A stretch of 64,000 nt of DNA. Source: Acidobacteriota bacterium (GTDB taxonomy: Bacteria; Acidobacteriota; Terriglobia; Bryobacterales; Bryobacteraceae). Of this stretch, positions 7,721 through 16,066 are shown in pieces. Every line of letters starts with the position of its first letter. Positions within the stretch are counted from its first letter, which is position 1. The notes beneath the pieces were generated by a model. It was not told the origin of the DNA. It saw nothing but the letters and a program-made list of their open reading frames with translations, and did no database searches. The translations under genes and the position numbers were made by a program. The DNA lies in contig JACQZR010000088.1 of NCBI GenBank assembly GCA_016213775.1, positions 24,876-88,875 on the forward strand. Reading direction: 5' to 3'.

Positions 7721-9297
7721 TACTCCCCCGACGCCTTCCGCTTAGCCAGCACAGCCCGCGCCTCCGCAAGCTGCCGCCCCAGCGACTGCCTGTGCCGCTG
7801 CGCCATTTCGTCCATCCGCCGTTGCGTGTTCTCCAAGTCCTTCTCCACCTCCGCCAGCGACGCCTCGCACTCGGCAATTCTCTGCGCGAACGTCTTCGGA
7901 TTGCTCCATCCTCCGCCGTCCACCGACACGTACACGGGTGTCGTGTGCGCCGTCACTGATTTCCCTCCGGATGCCTTCGCCGCAATCCAGATCCCACGTT
8001 CTACCGGAAGTTCAAAGTCGATCTCCAGTTCCTTTGCATCCGTTCCAGACTGCTTCCGCAGCACTTCGCCATGCCCGACGATTTCCAATTCGCGCAGCGG
8101 CACCTGGCCCGGTTGCCCCCACGCCTTCGCTTTCACTCGTAGCCGGCTCCCCTTCGCTACGCGTACTTCCGATCCGGGCGGCTCGCCATTCACCGTGAAC
8201 TCCACCATGGGGCCGCTCGTCGCAAACGTACGGCCTGCTTTCACCGCCGCCATCCACGCCCCAAAGTCAAACTGCTTGCCCACCAGCGTATAGAACCGTA
8301 CATCGCCGATCCGCGACGCCCCCTTCCCGCACCATGGAAAATCCGACCCCGCCAGCGCCGTCAGCTTGTAGCCCAGATCCAAAAAACGGTAATAGTGGTC
8401 CGTTACGATCCCTTCGCCCGACACGCAGAACTGGACTAACTCCAGAAAGTCCACCTTGCCCCGCAACACATTCAGAGCCATCCCGCGATATCCGTGGAAC
8501 GACACCGCCTGGTGCGCAAAGCCGCTCACGCCACCCAACTGATGCACGCGGTCAAAAAGCCGGTCGTAGGAATAGTAGTCCGGCTGAAACCGCACCAACT
8601 GCTCCGCGCCGAGTGAGATCGTATGCCCTATCTCCGGCGTGCGCGGCTCCTCCTGTCCCGGCGATAGCAGATGCCCGCCTTCCTGATACCGCCCCTCCTT
8701 CCCAAACGCATACTGCGCGAAATAGGTGGTCCAGAAATCCCCCATCTGTAGAAGGTTGCCGACGTGCAGATCCTCCGCCGCCACCCACCGTACCAACTGC
8801 GGATTCTCCCGCGGCGAACGCCGCACGTGAATATGATCATCCGCCGAATACCAGCCGCGCGCCGGCATGTCGATCCACCGCTGCAGCCGGGCCGTCTTTG
8901 CCACCTTTCGCCCCGCGCCCGCCTCCACCGTCTCGTTCCATTGCAGGTACTCAGGGCCCTTTGTAATCGTGATCGAATACTTCCCGGGAGGCACCGTCAG
9001 GCGAAACGATCCGTCAATATAGAACGACCCATCCGGTTGCAGCAGGTATCCCTCCGCCGCGTCGTTCCGTCCGTACTGCACGGCAATCGCCTCGCTCGGA
9101 ATCCCGAACGGAGAATCCGGAGCAATCTTGCCACCCACGCTTTTGGGCGGACGTGATTGGCTGTCCACCAGACGCACCCGCGCCGGTGTCGGTTTGCCAT
9201 TGCTATCTCGAATCTCAACGGAGAGAATTGCCTCTCGCGTCGCCATCGCCGAGCCGTAGATGCCGGCGGCAAAGAGAACAACCAGGATCGCTCGCAC
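7720..9297 (-). CDS. Exported CehA/McbA family metallohydrolase (PHP fold)
   Basis: About 525 residues. GTG 9297 is chosen because it gives a clean signal peptide (RAILVVLFAAGIYGSAMA); a TTG at 9315 would add six residues. An N-terminal beta-sandwich-like region (about 25-145) precedes the PHP hydrolase core. The core opens with YSADDHIHVRR (metal-binding Asp-His-x-His near 154-157) and continues through SGFAHQAVSFHG and ALAGSDFPWCG. The C-terminus (about 470-525) is a charged predicted coiled coil. CehA/McbA enzymes hydrolyse carbamate or phosphate-like esters; the substrate here is unknown. Its stop overlaps the GTG of the glycosylase gene by one base, though an exported enzyme and a DNA-repair enzyme have no obvious shared pathway. 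Confidence 0.83.
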   Translation of the reverse strand: MRAILVVLFAAGIYGSAMATREAILSVEIRDSNGKPTPARVRLVDSQSRPPKSVGGKIAPDSPFGIPSEAIAVQYGRNDAAEGYLLQPDGSFYIDGSFRLTVPPGKYSITITKGPEYLQWNETVEAGAGRKVAKTARLQRWIDMPARGWYSADDHIHVRRSPRENPQLVRWVAAEDLHVGNLLQMGDFWTTYFAQYAFGKEGRYQEGGHLLSPGQEEPRTPEIGHTISLGAEQLVRFQPDYYSYDRLFDRVHQLGGVSGFAHQAVSFHGYRGMALNVLRGKVDFLELVQFCVSGEGIVTDHYYRFLDLGYKLTALAGSDFPWCGKGASRIGDVRFYTLVGKQFDFGAWMAAVKAGRTFATSGPMVEFTVNGEPPGSEVRVAKGSRLRVKAKAWGQPGQVPLRELEIVGHGEVLRKQSGTDAKELEIDFELPVERGIWIAAKASGGKSVTAHTTPVYVSVDGGGWSNPKTFAQRIAECEASLAEVEKDLENTQRRMDEMAQRHRQSLGRQLAEARAVLAKRKASGE

Positions 9298-9328
9298 GCC
9301 ACAATCGTAACGCAAACCCGCGGAGCGG

Positions 9329-10516
9329 CTAATTCACCGCTTCAAACAACCCCGCCGCACCCTGACCGCCGCCAATGCACATAGTCACCACTCCATAGCG
9401 CGACTTGCGCCGCTGCATCTCATTGGCGATCGTTCCCACGAGCCGCGACCCTGTCATCCCGAACGGATGTCCGATTGCGATCGACCCGCCGTTCACGTTC
9501 AGCTTCTCCGGATCGAGCCCCAGCCGGTCGCGGCAATACACCACTTGAACCGCAAACGCCTCGTTCAGCTCCCACAGATCGATGTCCTCGATCTTCAGCC
9601 CCTGCCGCTTGAGCAGTTTGGGAATCGCATACACCGGTCCGATGCCCATCTCGTCCGGCTCCAGGCCGGTCACCGCAAAGCCGCGATAGATCAACTTGTA
9701 CTTCACGCCCAGTTCCTCCGCGCGCTGGCGCGACATCAGCAGCGTGGCCGACGCGCCATCGGAAAGCTGTGACGAATTGCCCGCCGTCACACTGCCCGCA
9801 CCGCTATCCGGATCAAAATGCGGCGGCAGCTTCATCAATCCTTCCAGGGTCGTATCCGGCCGGTTGCACTCGTCGTTCTCCACCAACGACTCTTCCTCGC
9901 GCAGCGCCTCGCCGGTCTTCTTGTCCAACACCGCGCGCGTCACACGCATCGGAACAATCTCGCCCTTGAAAAATCCTTCGGCCTGCGCGCGGCCGGTCCG
10001 TTGCTGGCTCAACAGCGCATACTCATCCTGCAACTGCCGGCTCACTCCATAGCGCTTGGCCACCACCTCAGCAGTCACACCCATCACCATGTAGATGCCC
10101 GGCTTCTGTTCCTTCACCACCGGATGCGGCTGGGAATCGCGAGGCGACATCGTGATCGACTCCACGCCTCCGCCAATCGCCACATCGGCGCCTTCGTTGA
10201 TAATCTGATGCGCGGCCATCGCCACCGATTGCAGCCCCGAAGAGCAGAACCGGTTCACCGTAGTCGCAGCCGTAGTCACCGGAAGCCCCGCGCGCACCAC
10301 AGCCACTCGAGCGACGTTCATGCCTTGCGGTCCATGGGGCTGCCCGCAGCCGATGATCACGTCTTCCACTTCCGCCGGATCCACCTGCGGATGACGCCGC
10401 AACACCTCGCGGATGCAATGCGCCGTCAGATCGACCGGATGCGTCCGGTTAAACGAGCCGCGGAACGACTTGGCCAGCGGCGTCCGTACACTGTCCACTA
10501 TCACTGCTTCTCTCAT
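9329..10516 (-). CDS. fadA: Acetyl-CoA acyltransferase (thiolase)
   Basis: This 395-residue thiolase carries out the last step of fatty-acid beta-oxidation, thiolytic cleavage of 3-ketoacyl-CoA. The nucleophile Cys91 lies in NRFCSSGLQ. His350 is in [10 protein letters not shown] and the acid/base Cys380 in [10 protein letters not shown]. Length and motif spacing are normal. It follows the multifunctional hydratase/dehydrogenase gene by 18 bp on the same strand, forming the classic beta-oxidation pair. It could equally be an acetyl-CoA C-acetyltransferase, but the neighbour favours beta-oxidation. There is no membrane or export signal. Confidence 0.93.
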   Translation of the reverse strand: MREAVIVDSVRTPLAKSFRGSFNRTHPVDLTAHCIREVLRRHPQVDPAEVEDVIIGCGQPHGPQGMNVARVAVVRAGLPVTTAATTVNRFCSSGLQSVAMAAHQIINEGADVAIGGGVESITMSPRDSQPHPVVKEQKPGIYMVMGVTAEVVAKRYGVSRQLQDEYALLSQQRTGRAQAEGFFKGEIVPMRVTRAVLDKKTGEALREEESLVENDECNRPDTTLEGLMKLPPHFDPDSGAGSVTAGNSSQLSDGASATLLMSRQRAEELGVKYKLIYRGFAVTGLEPDEMGIGPVYAIPKLLKRQGLKIEDIDLWELNEAFAVQVVYCRDRLGLDPEKLNVNGGSIAIGHPFGMTGSRLVGTIANEMQRRKSRYGVVTMCIGGGQGAAGLFEAVN

Positions 10517-10534
10517 GATGATTCCTCGTTGATT

Positions 10535-12661
10535 TCAAGCCCCGGCCGCGGCCGCGCGATCGAACTGCGCAAACGTCTTGCCCTCGCCGGCGAGCCGCTC
10601 CAGCAGCGGCGCCGGCTTCCACAGCGGACCGTGCTGCGCGTGAAACTCCCGCACTCTTGCCAGCACTTTGTCCAACCCCACCGTATCGGCGTAGAACATC
10701 GGCCCACCGCGATGCGCGGGGAATCCATAGCCGTTCAGATAGATAATGTCGATGTCCACTGACCGCAGCGCCATCCCCTCTTCCAGAATGCGCGCGCCTT
10801 CATTGGCCAGCGCGTATAGCAACCGGTCCGTTACCTCGGCCTCATCCACCGCACGCGGCGTGATCCCTGCCGCGGCCCGTACCTGTCCAATCAGATCCTC
10901 CACCACAGGATCCAGGTTCGGCCGCCGGTTCTCGTCGTACTTGTACCACCCCGCGCCCGTCTTCTGACCGTAGCGGCCCATCTCGCACAGCCGGTCTTCC
11001 AGCAGCGGCTTACGCACGCCCGCGGCCTCGAGATGCTGGAACTCCTTGCGAATCCGCCACCCCACATCGAGACCCGCGAGATCGCCCACCTGCAGCGGTC
11101 CCATCGCCATTCCGAAGTCGTACATCGCCTTATCGACAGCCTCAATCGCCGCGCCCTCTTCCACCAGGAACTGCGCCTCTCTGCGATACGGTCCAAACAT
11201 CCGGTTCCCCACGAATCCGCGACAGTTGCCCACCAGCACGCCGATCTTGCCGAGCGCCTTCGCCAACCCCATCGACGTGGCGATCACTTCCTTGCTGGTC
11301 TCTCTGCCGCGCACGATCTCGAGCAGCCGCATCACATTCGCCGGGCTGAAAAAATGATGCCCGATCACCATCTGTGGCCGCTTGGTGGCCGACGCAATCT
11401 CATCAATCGACAACGTCGACGTGTTCGACGCCAGAATGCAATCGGACTTCGCAATCCCATCCAGGGCCGCGAAGATCTCCTTCTTCAGCGCCATGCCTTC
11501 AAACACGGCCTCGACGATGATATCGGCCTCATCGAACCCATCGTAAGTAAGCTGCGGCGTGATGCGCGCCATGCGTTCATCCATCGCCTGTTGGGTGAAC
11601 CGCCTCTTCGCCACCGACCCCGCGTAGTTTCTGGAGATCGTCTTCATGCCGCGATCGAGCGCCTCCTGCGAGGTCTCTTTCAGCAGCACGGGAATCCCTG
11701 CATTGGCGTAGTTCATCGCGATGCCGCCGCCCATGGTCCCGGCGCCGATCACCGCCGCGCGTTTGATCGGATACGTCACGGTCTCCTTGGGCACATTGGG
11801 GATCTTCGCAACCGTGCGCTCCCCAAAGAACACATGAATCATGGCCTTCGATTGCGTGGAGAACAGACACTCGGCAAACAGCCGCGCTTCCTCCTTCACC
11901 CCCTCGGCGAACGGCATCGTGGTGGCCGCTTCCACCGCAGCGATGGCCGCTAGCGGAGCCATCAACTGCCGCTGCCGCTTCTTCGCCGCCTCGCGCGCCG
12001 CCGAAAAGATCGGGGCATTCTCTTCCGCAGTGCCCAGCTTCTCATTGCGCTCCCGAACCTTCATCACCGGTGCCGCCGCCACCTCGCGTGCGTACGCCAG
12101 CGCGCCTTCCAGCAGATCGCGCTCAATCACCCGGTCAATCAGACCGAGTTTCGCCGCCACGGGCACTTTCACCGGATCGCCGAACTGGCACATCTCCACG
12201 GCTTTCGCCACACCCACCAGACGCGGCAGTCGCTGCGTGCCCGCCGCCCCTGGAATGATCCCCAACTTCACTTCCGGCTGTCCCACATTCGCCGCCGCAA
12301 CCGCCACGCGATAGGCGCACGCCATCGCCACTTCCAGCCCGCCACCGAACGCCTGCCCGTGAATCGCCGCGACGACCGGCTTGACCGAATCCTCGAGCGC
12401 GTACAACAGCGGATGCAACCCACCCTCGCGTTTCTTCTCGCCCGAGGTGACCTTGCCGAACTCTTTGATATCCGCGCCCGCGATGAACGACCGCCCGCCG
12501 CCGATCAGCACGACAGCCTTCACCGTCTCGTCCGCCGCGGCCTTCGCCAGCCCCTCTGCAATGCCTTCCGGCACCCCCGGACTGAGAGCATTCACTGGCG
12601 GATTATTCACGGTAATAACGGCAACATCCTGCTGCGTGCTGTAAAGAACGAGATCGCTCAT
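10535..12661 (-). CDS. fadJ: Fused enoyl-CoA hydratase / 3-hydroxyacyl-CoA dehydrogenase
   Basis: A 708-residue multifunctional beta-oxidation enzyme. The start chosen is ATG 12661 (MSDLVLYSTQQDVAV); the frame is open 27 codons further upstream, but that part is not family-like. The crotonase domain (1-200) has GGGRSFIAGADIKEF, GGGLE with Glu110, and GQPEVKLGIIPG with Glu130. The dehydrogenase Rossmann motif AAVIGAGTMGGG starts at 302, followed by the HxFxPxxxM-type GHHFFSPANVM and two C-terminal dehydrogenase repeats. The layout resembles peroxisomal L-bifunctional enzyme/FadJ rather than FadB. It is first of a two-gene operon with the thiolase. The symbol could equally be fadB; the order of domains is certain. 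Confidence 0.92.
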   Translation of the reverse strand: MSDLVLYSTQQDVAVITVNNPPVNALSPGVPEGIAEGLAKAAADETVKAVVLIGGGRSFIAGADIKEFGKVTSGEKKREGGLHPLLYALEDSVKPVVAAIHGQAFGGGLEVAMACAYRVAVAAANVGQPEVKLGIIPGAAGTQRLPRLVGVAKAVEMCQFGDPVKVPVAAKLGLIDRVIERDLLEGALAYAREVAAAPVMKVRERNEKLGTAEENAPIFSAAREAAKKRQRQLMAPLAAIAAVEAATTMPFAEGVKEEARLFAECLFSTQSKAMIHVFFGERTVAKIPNVPKETVTYPIKRAAVIGAGTMGGGIAMNYANAGIPVLLKETSQEALDRGMKTISRNYAGSVAKRRFTQQAMDERMARITPQLTYDGFDEADIIVEAVFEGMALKKEIFAALDGIAKSDCILASNTSTLSIDEIASATKRPQMVIGHHFFSPANVMRLLEIVRGRETSKEVIATSMGLAKALGKIGVLVGNCRGFVGNRMFGPYRREAQFLVEEGAAIEAVDKAMYDFGMAMGPLQVGDLAGLDVGWRIRKEFQHLEAAGVRKPLLEDRLCEMGRYGQKTGAGWYKYDENRRPNLDPVVEDLIGQVRAAAGITPRAVDEAEVTDRLLYALANEGARILEEGMALRSVDIDIIYLNGYGFPAHRGGPMFYADTVGLDKVLARVREFHAQHGPLWKPAPLLERLAGEGKTFAQFDRAAAAGA

Positions 12662-12911
12662 TGGCGGTGTCCAGTGCTCCTGTACAAAGTATCTAGTGGG
12701 GAACCCGTAAGAGCGTAGCACAGCCGGATTTGTGAGAAGCAAGAAGCGGACGGCAGTGTGAGCGGAAGCCCTAACCGGAGGCGTCGGGTGTTGTCGTGGG
12801 AACGCCGGAACTCGGTGACCACTCGACTGACGGGATGGATGCCGCCATCATCGTTGAGTTTTTGGGTAATTTGGGTAATGCGCGGTGGGAACCCTGGCAT
12901 ACTTATTTGTT

Positions 12912-13157
12912 TTAGGTCAGGCGTTGGCCTTTGGGTGCCTGACCTGGCAGTAGGAAGGTCTTTACTAACTCGCCTTCACCGCAGGCCGTCATTGCAGGGA
13001 ATCGTCTGTACCACATGCCTTCGGGCACCTCTGGCTCCTCGTCCAGCCACTTCGCCAACAGTTCCAATTGCGACGCGGGAATCTTCCTGCTCTGGATGCG
13101 GTCGAGAAGGTGTTGAAATAAGGCGGGCGGAACATTCTGGCGGCGTACTCTTGGCAC
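12912..13157 (-). CDS. Small protein paired with a ribbon-helix-helix gene, function unknown
   Basis: An 81-residue frame starting GTG 13157 with AGGG 7 bp upstream, 21 bp after the stop of the RHH-like gene. The protein begins MPRVRRQNVPPALFQHLLDRI, then a helical IPASQLELLAKWLDEEPEVPEG, and ends MTACGEGELVKTFLLPGQAPKG. I recognise this only as a type of short protein seen next to small regulators in Acidobacteria and cyanobacteria; no family name is assigned. Codon periodicity and tight spacing support a real gene. A perfect 9-bp inverted repeat (12914-12922 with 12937-12945) covers its last codons but lacks a U-tract in either direction. A partner role in a toxin-antitoxin-like unit is inferred. 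Confidence 0.6.
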   Translation of the reverse strand: MPRVRRQNVPPALFQHLLDRIQSRKIPASQLELLAKWLDEEPEVPEGMWYRRFPAMTACGEGELVKTFLLPGQAPKGQRLT

Positions 13158-13178
13158 AAGTGAACCCTGATTCGATTC

Positions 13179-13520
13179 TTAGATCCCATAGAAGCCGCGC
13201 GTGATACGCTCCTTGAGGTGTGCCGCTTCTACCGGGCTCGATGCTGTCGCGAGCCGCTTGGCCAGAGTCCCCAATTCCTCGGCGCTGAGGCGAGCAGCCT
13301 TTCCCTCAAGGACCGCAAGTTCCGCAGTCTCCAGAGTGACCTCCTCCCCAGTGGGCCTACGTGCCACGACGCGACCACCGGTGATCGCCTGTCGCACGAA
13401 CCAATGATAGACTGTGAGCGCACTTTTGATGACTTCTGTGCGCTTTGAGCCAGTCAACTCCGCCATCTGGTCTACCAGGGTGATTTCCGTCGGGGTCAGG
13501 ACGGGTTGAATTCGTGCCAC
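13179..13520 (-). CDS. Ribbon-helix-helix-type small DNA-binding protein
   Basis: 113 residues. The N-terminal RIQPVLTPTEITLVDQMAELTGSKRTEVIKSAL fits a ribbon-helix-helix domain (strand, helix, turn with G-S-K-R-T-E, helix), as in CopG/Arc-type antitoxins. The C-terminal half (ETAELAVLEGKAARLSAEELGTLAKRLATAS) is helical and could bind a partner. The gene is first in a two-gene unit with the 81-residue protein downstream and sits next to a VapBC-like cassette. It probably autoregulates the unit; no operator was confidently seen upstream. The specific DNA target and whether this is an antitoxin are inference. Confidence 0.68.
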   Translation of the reverse strand: MARIQPVLTPTEITLVDQMAELTGSKRTEVIKSALTVYHWFVRQAITGGRVVARRPTGEEVTLETAELAVLEGKAARLSAEELGTLAKRLATASSPVEAAHLKERITRGFYGI

Positions 13521-13729
13521 TCAGTCTCTCCTCACTTTCTGTGCTCATTCTACTCTAGCACGAGCTCACCAGCAGGGACATATCGCGACTTCTGAGCTGG
13601 TGGACGACGGCATCGCGTTACCAGGGACCGGCTTTTCCGGTCGGGCAATATCGGGCAAGGGGTCTCCGCCATTGATGCGACAAGCACCTATCTGCGCATC
13701 CGCATCCCTGAGTCGAGGAATTCGACGCG

Positions 13730-14155
13730 TTAAGCCGATCTGACCGCCAGCGGGATGATTGTTCCATTCGGCCGCCGCCATGTCGTCCGGAATTCGCGAT
13801 CATAGGTCCAAACCTTTGCATTGCGGAGCCGCTCGCTGAGAACCGCGAGACAGCCATCCGCCCAATCAGGCTGTTGGTCTGCGTACTTGGTAAGCCATTC
13901 GAACACATCCAGCCAAAAAGTGCGTTCGTACGCAATGGCAACCGGCTGCACCCGCAGATCATCTATCAAAGCATGAAGCCGCTGCCGCTGGCTCTTTTCA
14001 GCCAGATGAAAACACGCTTCCGTCAGCACCGCTTCGCAGACAGCAAATTCGTTAGGGATCAGTGAGTCGAGATGTTTCACTGCCACGCGATGCTTCTCGT
14101 CCCGGGCGTCACATAGAGCCACAAGGGGAGTTGTATCAATTAGTATCATGAGCAT
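13730..14155 (-). CDS. PIN-domain ribonuclease toxin, VapC-like
   Basis: A PIN-domain protein of about 141 residues. VapC toxins are Mg-dependent endoribonucleases that cut tRNA or rRNA. Acidic active-site residues are visible: Asp in MILIDTTPLVALCD, Glu in VLTEACFHLAE, DWADGCLAVLSE carrying two Asp, and Asp in WTYDREF. Start options are ATG 14155 (TGATG, one base overlapping the antitoxin stop), GTG 14158, or ATG 14149; coupling favours 14155. It is encoded immediately after the RHH antitoxin gene, the standard vapBC order. The toxin looks intact. The cellular RNA target cannot be predicted. Confidence 0.85.
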   Translation of the reverse strand: MLMILIDTTPLVALCDARDEKHRVAVKHLDSLIPNEFAVCEAVLTEACFHLAEKSQRQRLHALIDDLRVQPVAIAYERTFWLDVFEWLTKYADQQPDWADGCLAVLSERLRNAKVWTYDREFRTTWRRPNGTIIPLAVRSA

Positions 14156-14436
14156 CACCTGGCAGGGCGAATCTTGCGGAGTATCGCGCGACGCGCCGCG
14201 TGCCGGTCATGCACATCATAGTCACGGGGAGGCACATCAGCGGGATCCGGATAGAGCTCGAATATCCTCCCGATCAGTGTCTTCCCATCGGTGGAGGGTT
14301 CGGGACGAAGTCCAAGGTATCGCTCGTCAATGGCCTCACGTACTACGTCGGACAACTTGAGACCATGCTCACGGAGCGTCCGTGCCTTGCGGAGACGCTC
14401 GGAATCGAGCCGTACGTTGATCAGGTGAGAACTCAT
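14155..14436 (-). CDS. VapB-like antitoxin
   Basis: 93 residues from ATG 14436 (SSHLINVRLDSERLRKARTL). The N-terminal segment, a beta strand (INVRL) followed by two helices (ERLRKARTLREHG, KLSDVVREAIDERY), reads as a ribbon-helix-helix domain. The charged C-terminal tail (ELYPDPADVPPRDYDVHDR) is the kind that wraps a PIN toxin. The gene stop overlaps the toxin start. A perfect 7+7 inverted repeat 17 bp upstream of its start is a plausible autoregulatory operator. An upstream ATG at 14451 would add five residues but lies close to that palindrome. By family it neutralises the neighbouring PIN toxin and represses the operon. Confidence 0.8.
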   Translation of the reverse strand: MSSHLINVRLDSERLRKARTLREHGLKLSDVVREAIDERYLGLRPEPSTDGKTLIGRIFELYPDPADVPPRDYDVHDRHAARRAILRKIRPAR

Positions 14437-14452
14437 GGTTGGCAATTCCACT

Positions 14453-14473
14453 GTAAAGATAGCATGTCTTTAC
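14453..14473 (-). promoter_or_regulatory. Inverted repeat, candidate VapBC operator
   Basis: A perfect palindrome GTAAAGA-N7-TCTTTAC lies just upstream of the vapB-like start, in the only spacer available for its promoter. RHH antitoxins typically bind such repeats. A weak TATCTT (minus strand, 14461-14456) inside it could be a -10 element; no convincing -35 was found. Confidence 0.5.
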
Positions 14474-14679
14474 GCTCAAAGAAAGGTAACTCGCTCCCCT
14501 TATCTCGAATCGGAGAAGGGTATGAGGTCGGAGCAGCGGAGGAGACCCCAGTCTGCAGTGATTCTTGGCGTGCAATGGGCGATGGGATTTCTGGGAATGG
14601 TGGTCTCTCGACATATTATCCCGTAACCTTCCTCAACCCGCGCCTCTGGTAGTGAGGCCATTAGTTTAGGAAAGAAAAC

Positions 14680-15861
14680 CTACAAAAACTCCGGCACCCG
14701 CAATCGCTCGCCGCGTTTCAACGCCGATTCGTGCCCCACGAGCCCCGGCACCGTGATCGCCAGCCCTTCCTTCATCCCCACCATCGGCTCGCGATTTTCC
14801 AGAAGAGAATTGATGAACTCCGCGCTCAGGAAGACGTGGCTCCCGCCATGGCCGGAAGGGTGCCGCATGGCGGGCGGAATCATGGGGTCCTGCAAATAGT
14901 CGGGGTATTTCACCGGCTGCGGCTTCTTTTCGCGCGCGTGATACAGATCCGGGTGCAGACCCGAATTGGCCATGTAGAGCGTGCCTTTGTCGCTGTACCA
15001 CTGGGCGCGCTCGCCATCTTCCCCCACCAGCCAAAACACATTGCATCGCGCCATGTGGCCCTTATCAGTCTCCATCAGCGCGGACTCGTTCCAAAAGGGG
15101 TTCTTGTACACGTTGTCGTGGAGGAAGGGATGGTGGCTGCCCCAGCCGAGTGCGGAAACCGAAGTGATTCGCTCGCCCGTCACGCCGGTGAGGAAGCCCA
15201 GTGAGTGCGTGGGGTAGCCGAGCGGTGGGAACCCCCAGCGCCAACTGCGCGAGCCGCCGGGTTCGTAGAATCGGGACTTCTTGTCGTCCACCAGCCTCTG
15301 CAGATCGCCGCGGTCGTGGTAATAGGCAAGCTCGCTGTAGTAGACTTCGCCGAGCACGCCGGATTGGAACAACTGCCGGGCGTAGATGCAGCCGGGGCGG
15401 AAGTAGCTGGTCTCGCCGAGCATGTACCCAAGTCCGGTCCTCTTCTTCAGTGCGGCTAGCGATTCAGCTTCCTCCAACGTGTGGCAGGCAGGAACCGCGC
15501 AGTAGACGTTTAAGCCGCGATTCATGGAGAGCGACACATGTTTGTGGTGAAGGGTGGCGGGAGTGAACAGAGCCACCGCGTCCAATCGTTTTTCTTTATC
15601 GAGCAACTGCTCGAGGGAATCGTACATATTGTCACAGCGGTACTGATCACGCAGCGCTCGCCGGCGCTCCGCGCGTAAATCGCTAACGGCGGCCACCACG
15701 CAGTTGGGGTGCTCATGAAAGCTGAACTGCGCCCCGAAACCACCACCAATGACCGCCAGGCGGAGCTTCCTGTCAGTAGCGGGTGCGGGCCGTCCAACCT
15801 GGGCATTCGCCTGCAGGGCGAGACCTGCCGAGGCATAGAGGAAATCGCGGCGGGAGGGCAT
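14680..15861 (-). CDS. Tat-exported Gfo/Idh/MocA family oxidoreductase
   Basis: 393 residues starting MPSRRDFLYASAGLALQANA, a twin-arginine signal (S-R-R-D-F-L). The NAD(P)-binding Rossmann core follows: KLRLAVIGGGFGAQFSF (about 32-48), then VVAAVSDLRAERRRAL and VALFTPATLHHKHV. In most members the EKP motif supplies a catalytic Lys; here the equivalent stretch reads NVYCAVPACHTLEEAE, with no Lys. The substrate-domain segment YPTHSLGFLTGVTG carries a conserved His. Members oxidise or epimerise sugars and inositols. Exported versions are abundant in Acidobacteria and Planctomycetes, and some act on glycosidic bonds. The Lys loss makes a standard dehydrogenase mechanism uncertain. Monocistronic by spacing. 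Confidence 0.87.
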   Translation of the reverse strand: MPSRRDFLYASAGLALQANAQVGRPAPATDRKLRLAVIGGGFGAQFSFHEHPNCVVAAVSDLRAERRRALRDQYRCDNMYDSLEQLLDKEKRLDAVALFTPATLHHKHVSLSMNRGLNVYCAVPACHTLEEAESLAALKKRTGLGYMLGETSYFRPGCIYARQLFQSGVLGEVYYSELAYYHDRGDLQRLVDDKKSRFYEPGGSRSWRWGFPPLGYPTHSLGFLTGVTGERITSVSALGWGSHHPFLHDNVYKNPFWNESALMETDKGHMARCNVFWLVGEDGERAQWYSDKGTLYMANSGLHPDLYHAREKKPQPVKYPDYLQDPMIPPAMRHPSGHGGSHVFLSAEFINSLLENREPMVGMKEGLAITVPGLVGHESALKRGERLRVPEFL

Positions 15862-16066
15862 GATTCCGCTACGATATCACGGTTCAAGGCTTGCCAGCCC
15901 TAGCCTTGGCGAAGGCTGGGGCAGTGGCATTCCACTTGCTGAAATTACCGCGAGCATGACCACAACCTTGCGGCGAGTAAGGTGTTGGATCATGTATCCT
16001 GGAAGTTTGTAAAGCAGTGTAAAGGGTCGTCTCCGACATCGGGGACCAGAAGGAGCGAAGATCAAC

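Noticed and set aside
12914..12945. Perfect 9-bp inverted repeat resembling a terminator
   Set aside because: It lies inside the last codons of the 81-residue gene and has no U-tract on the downstream side in either direction.
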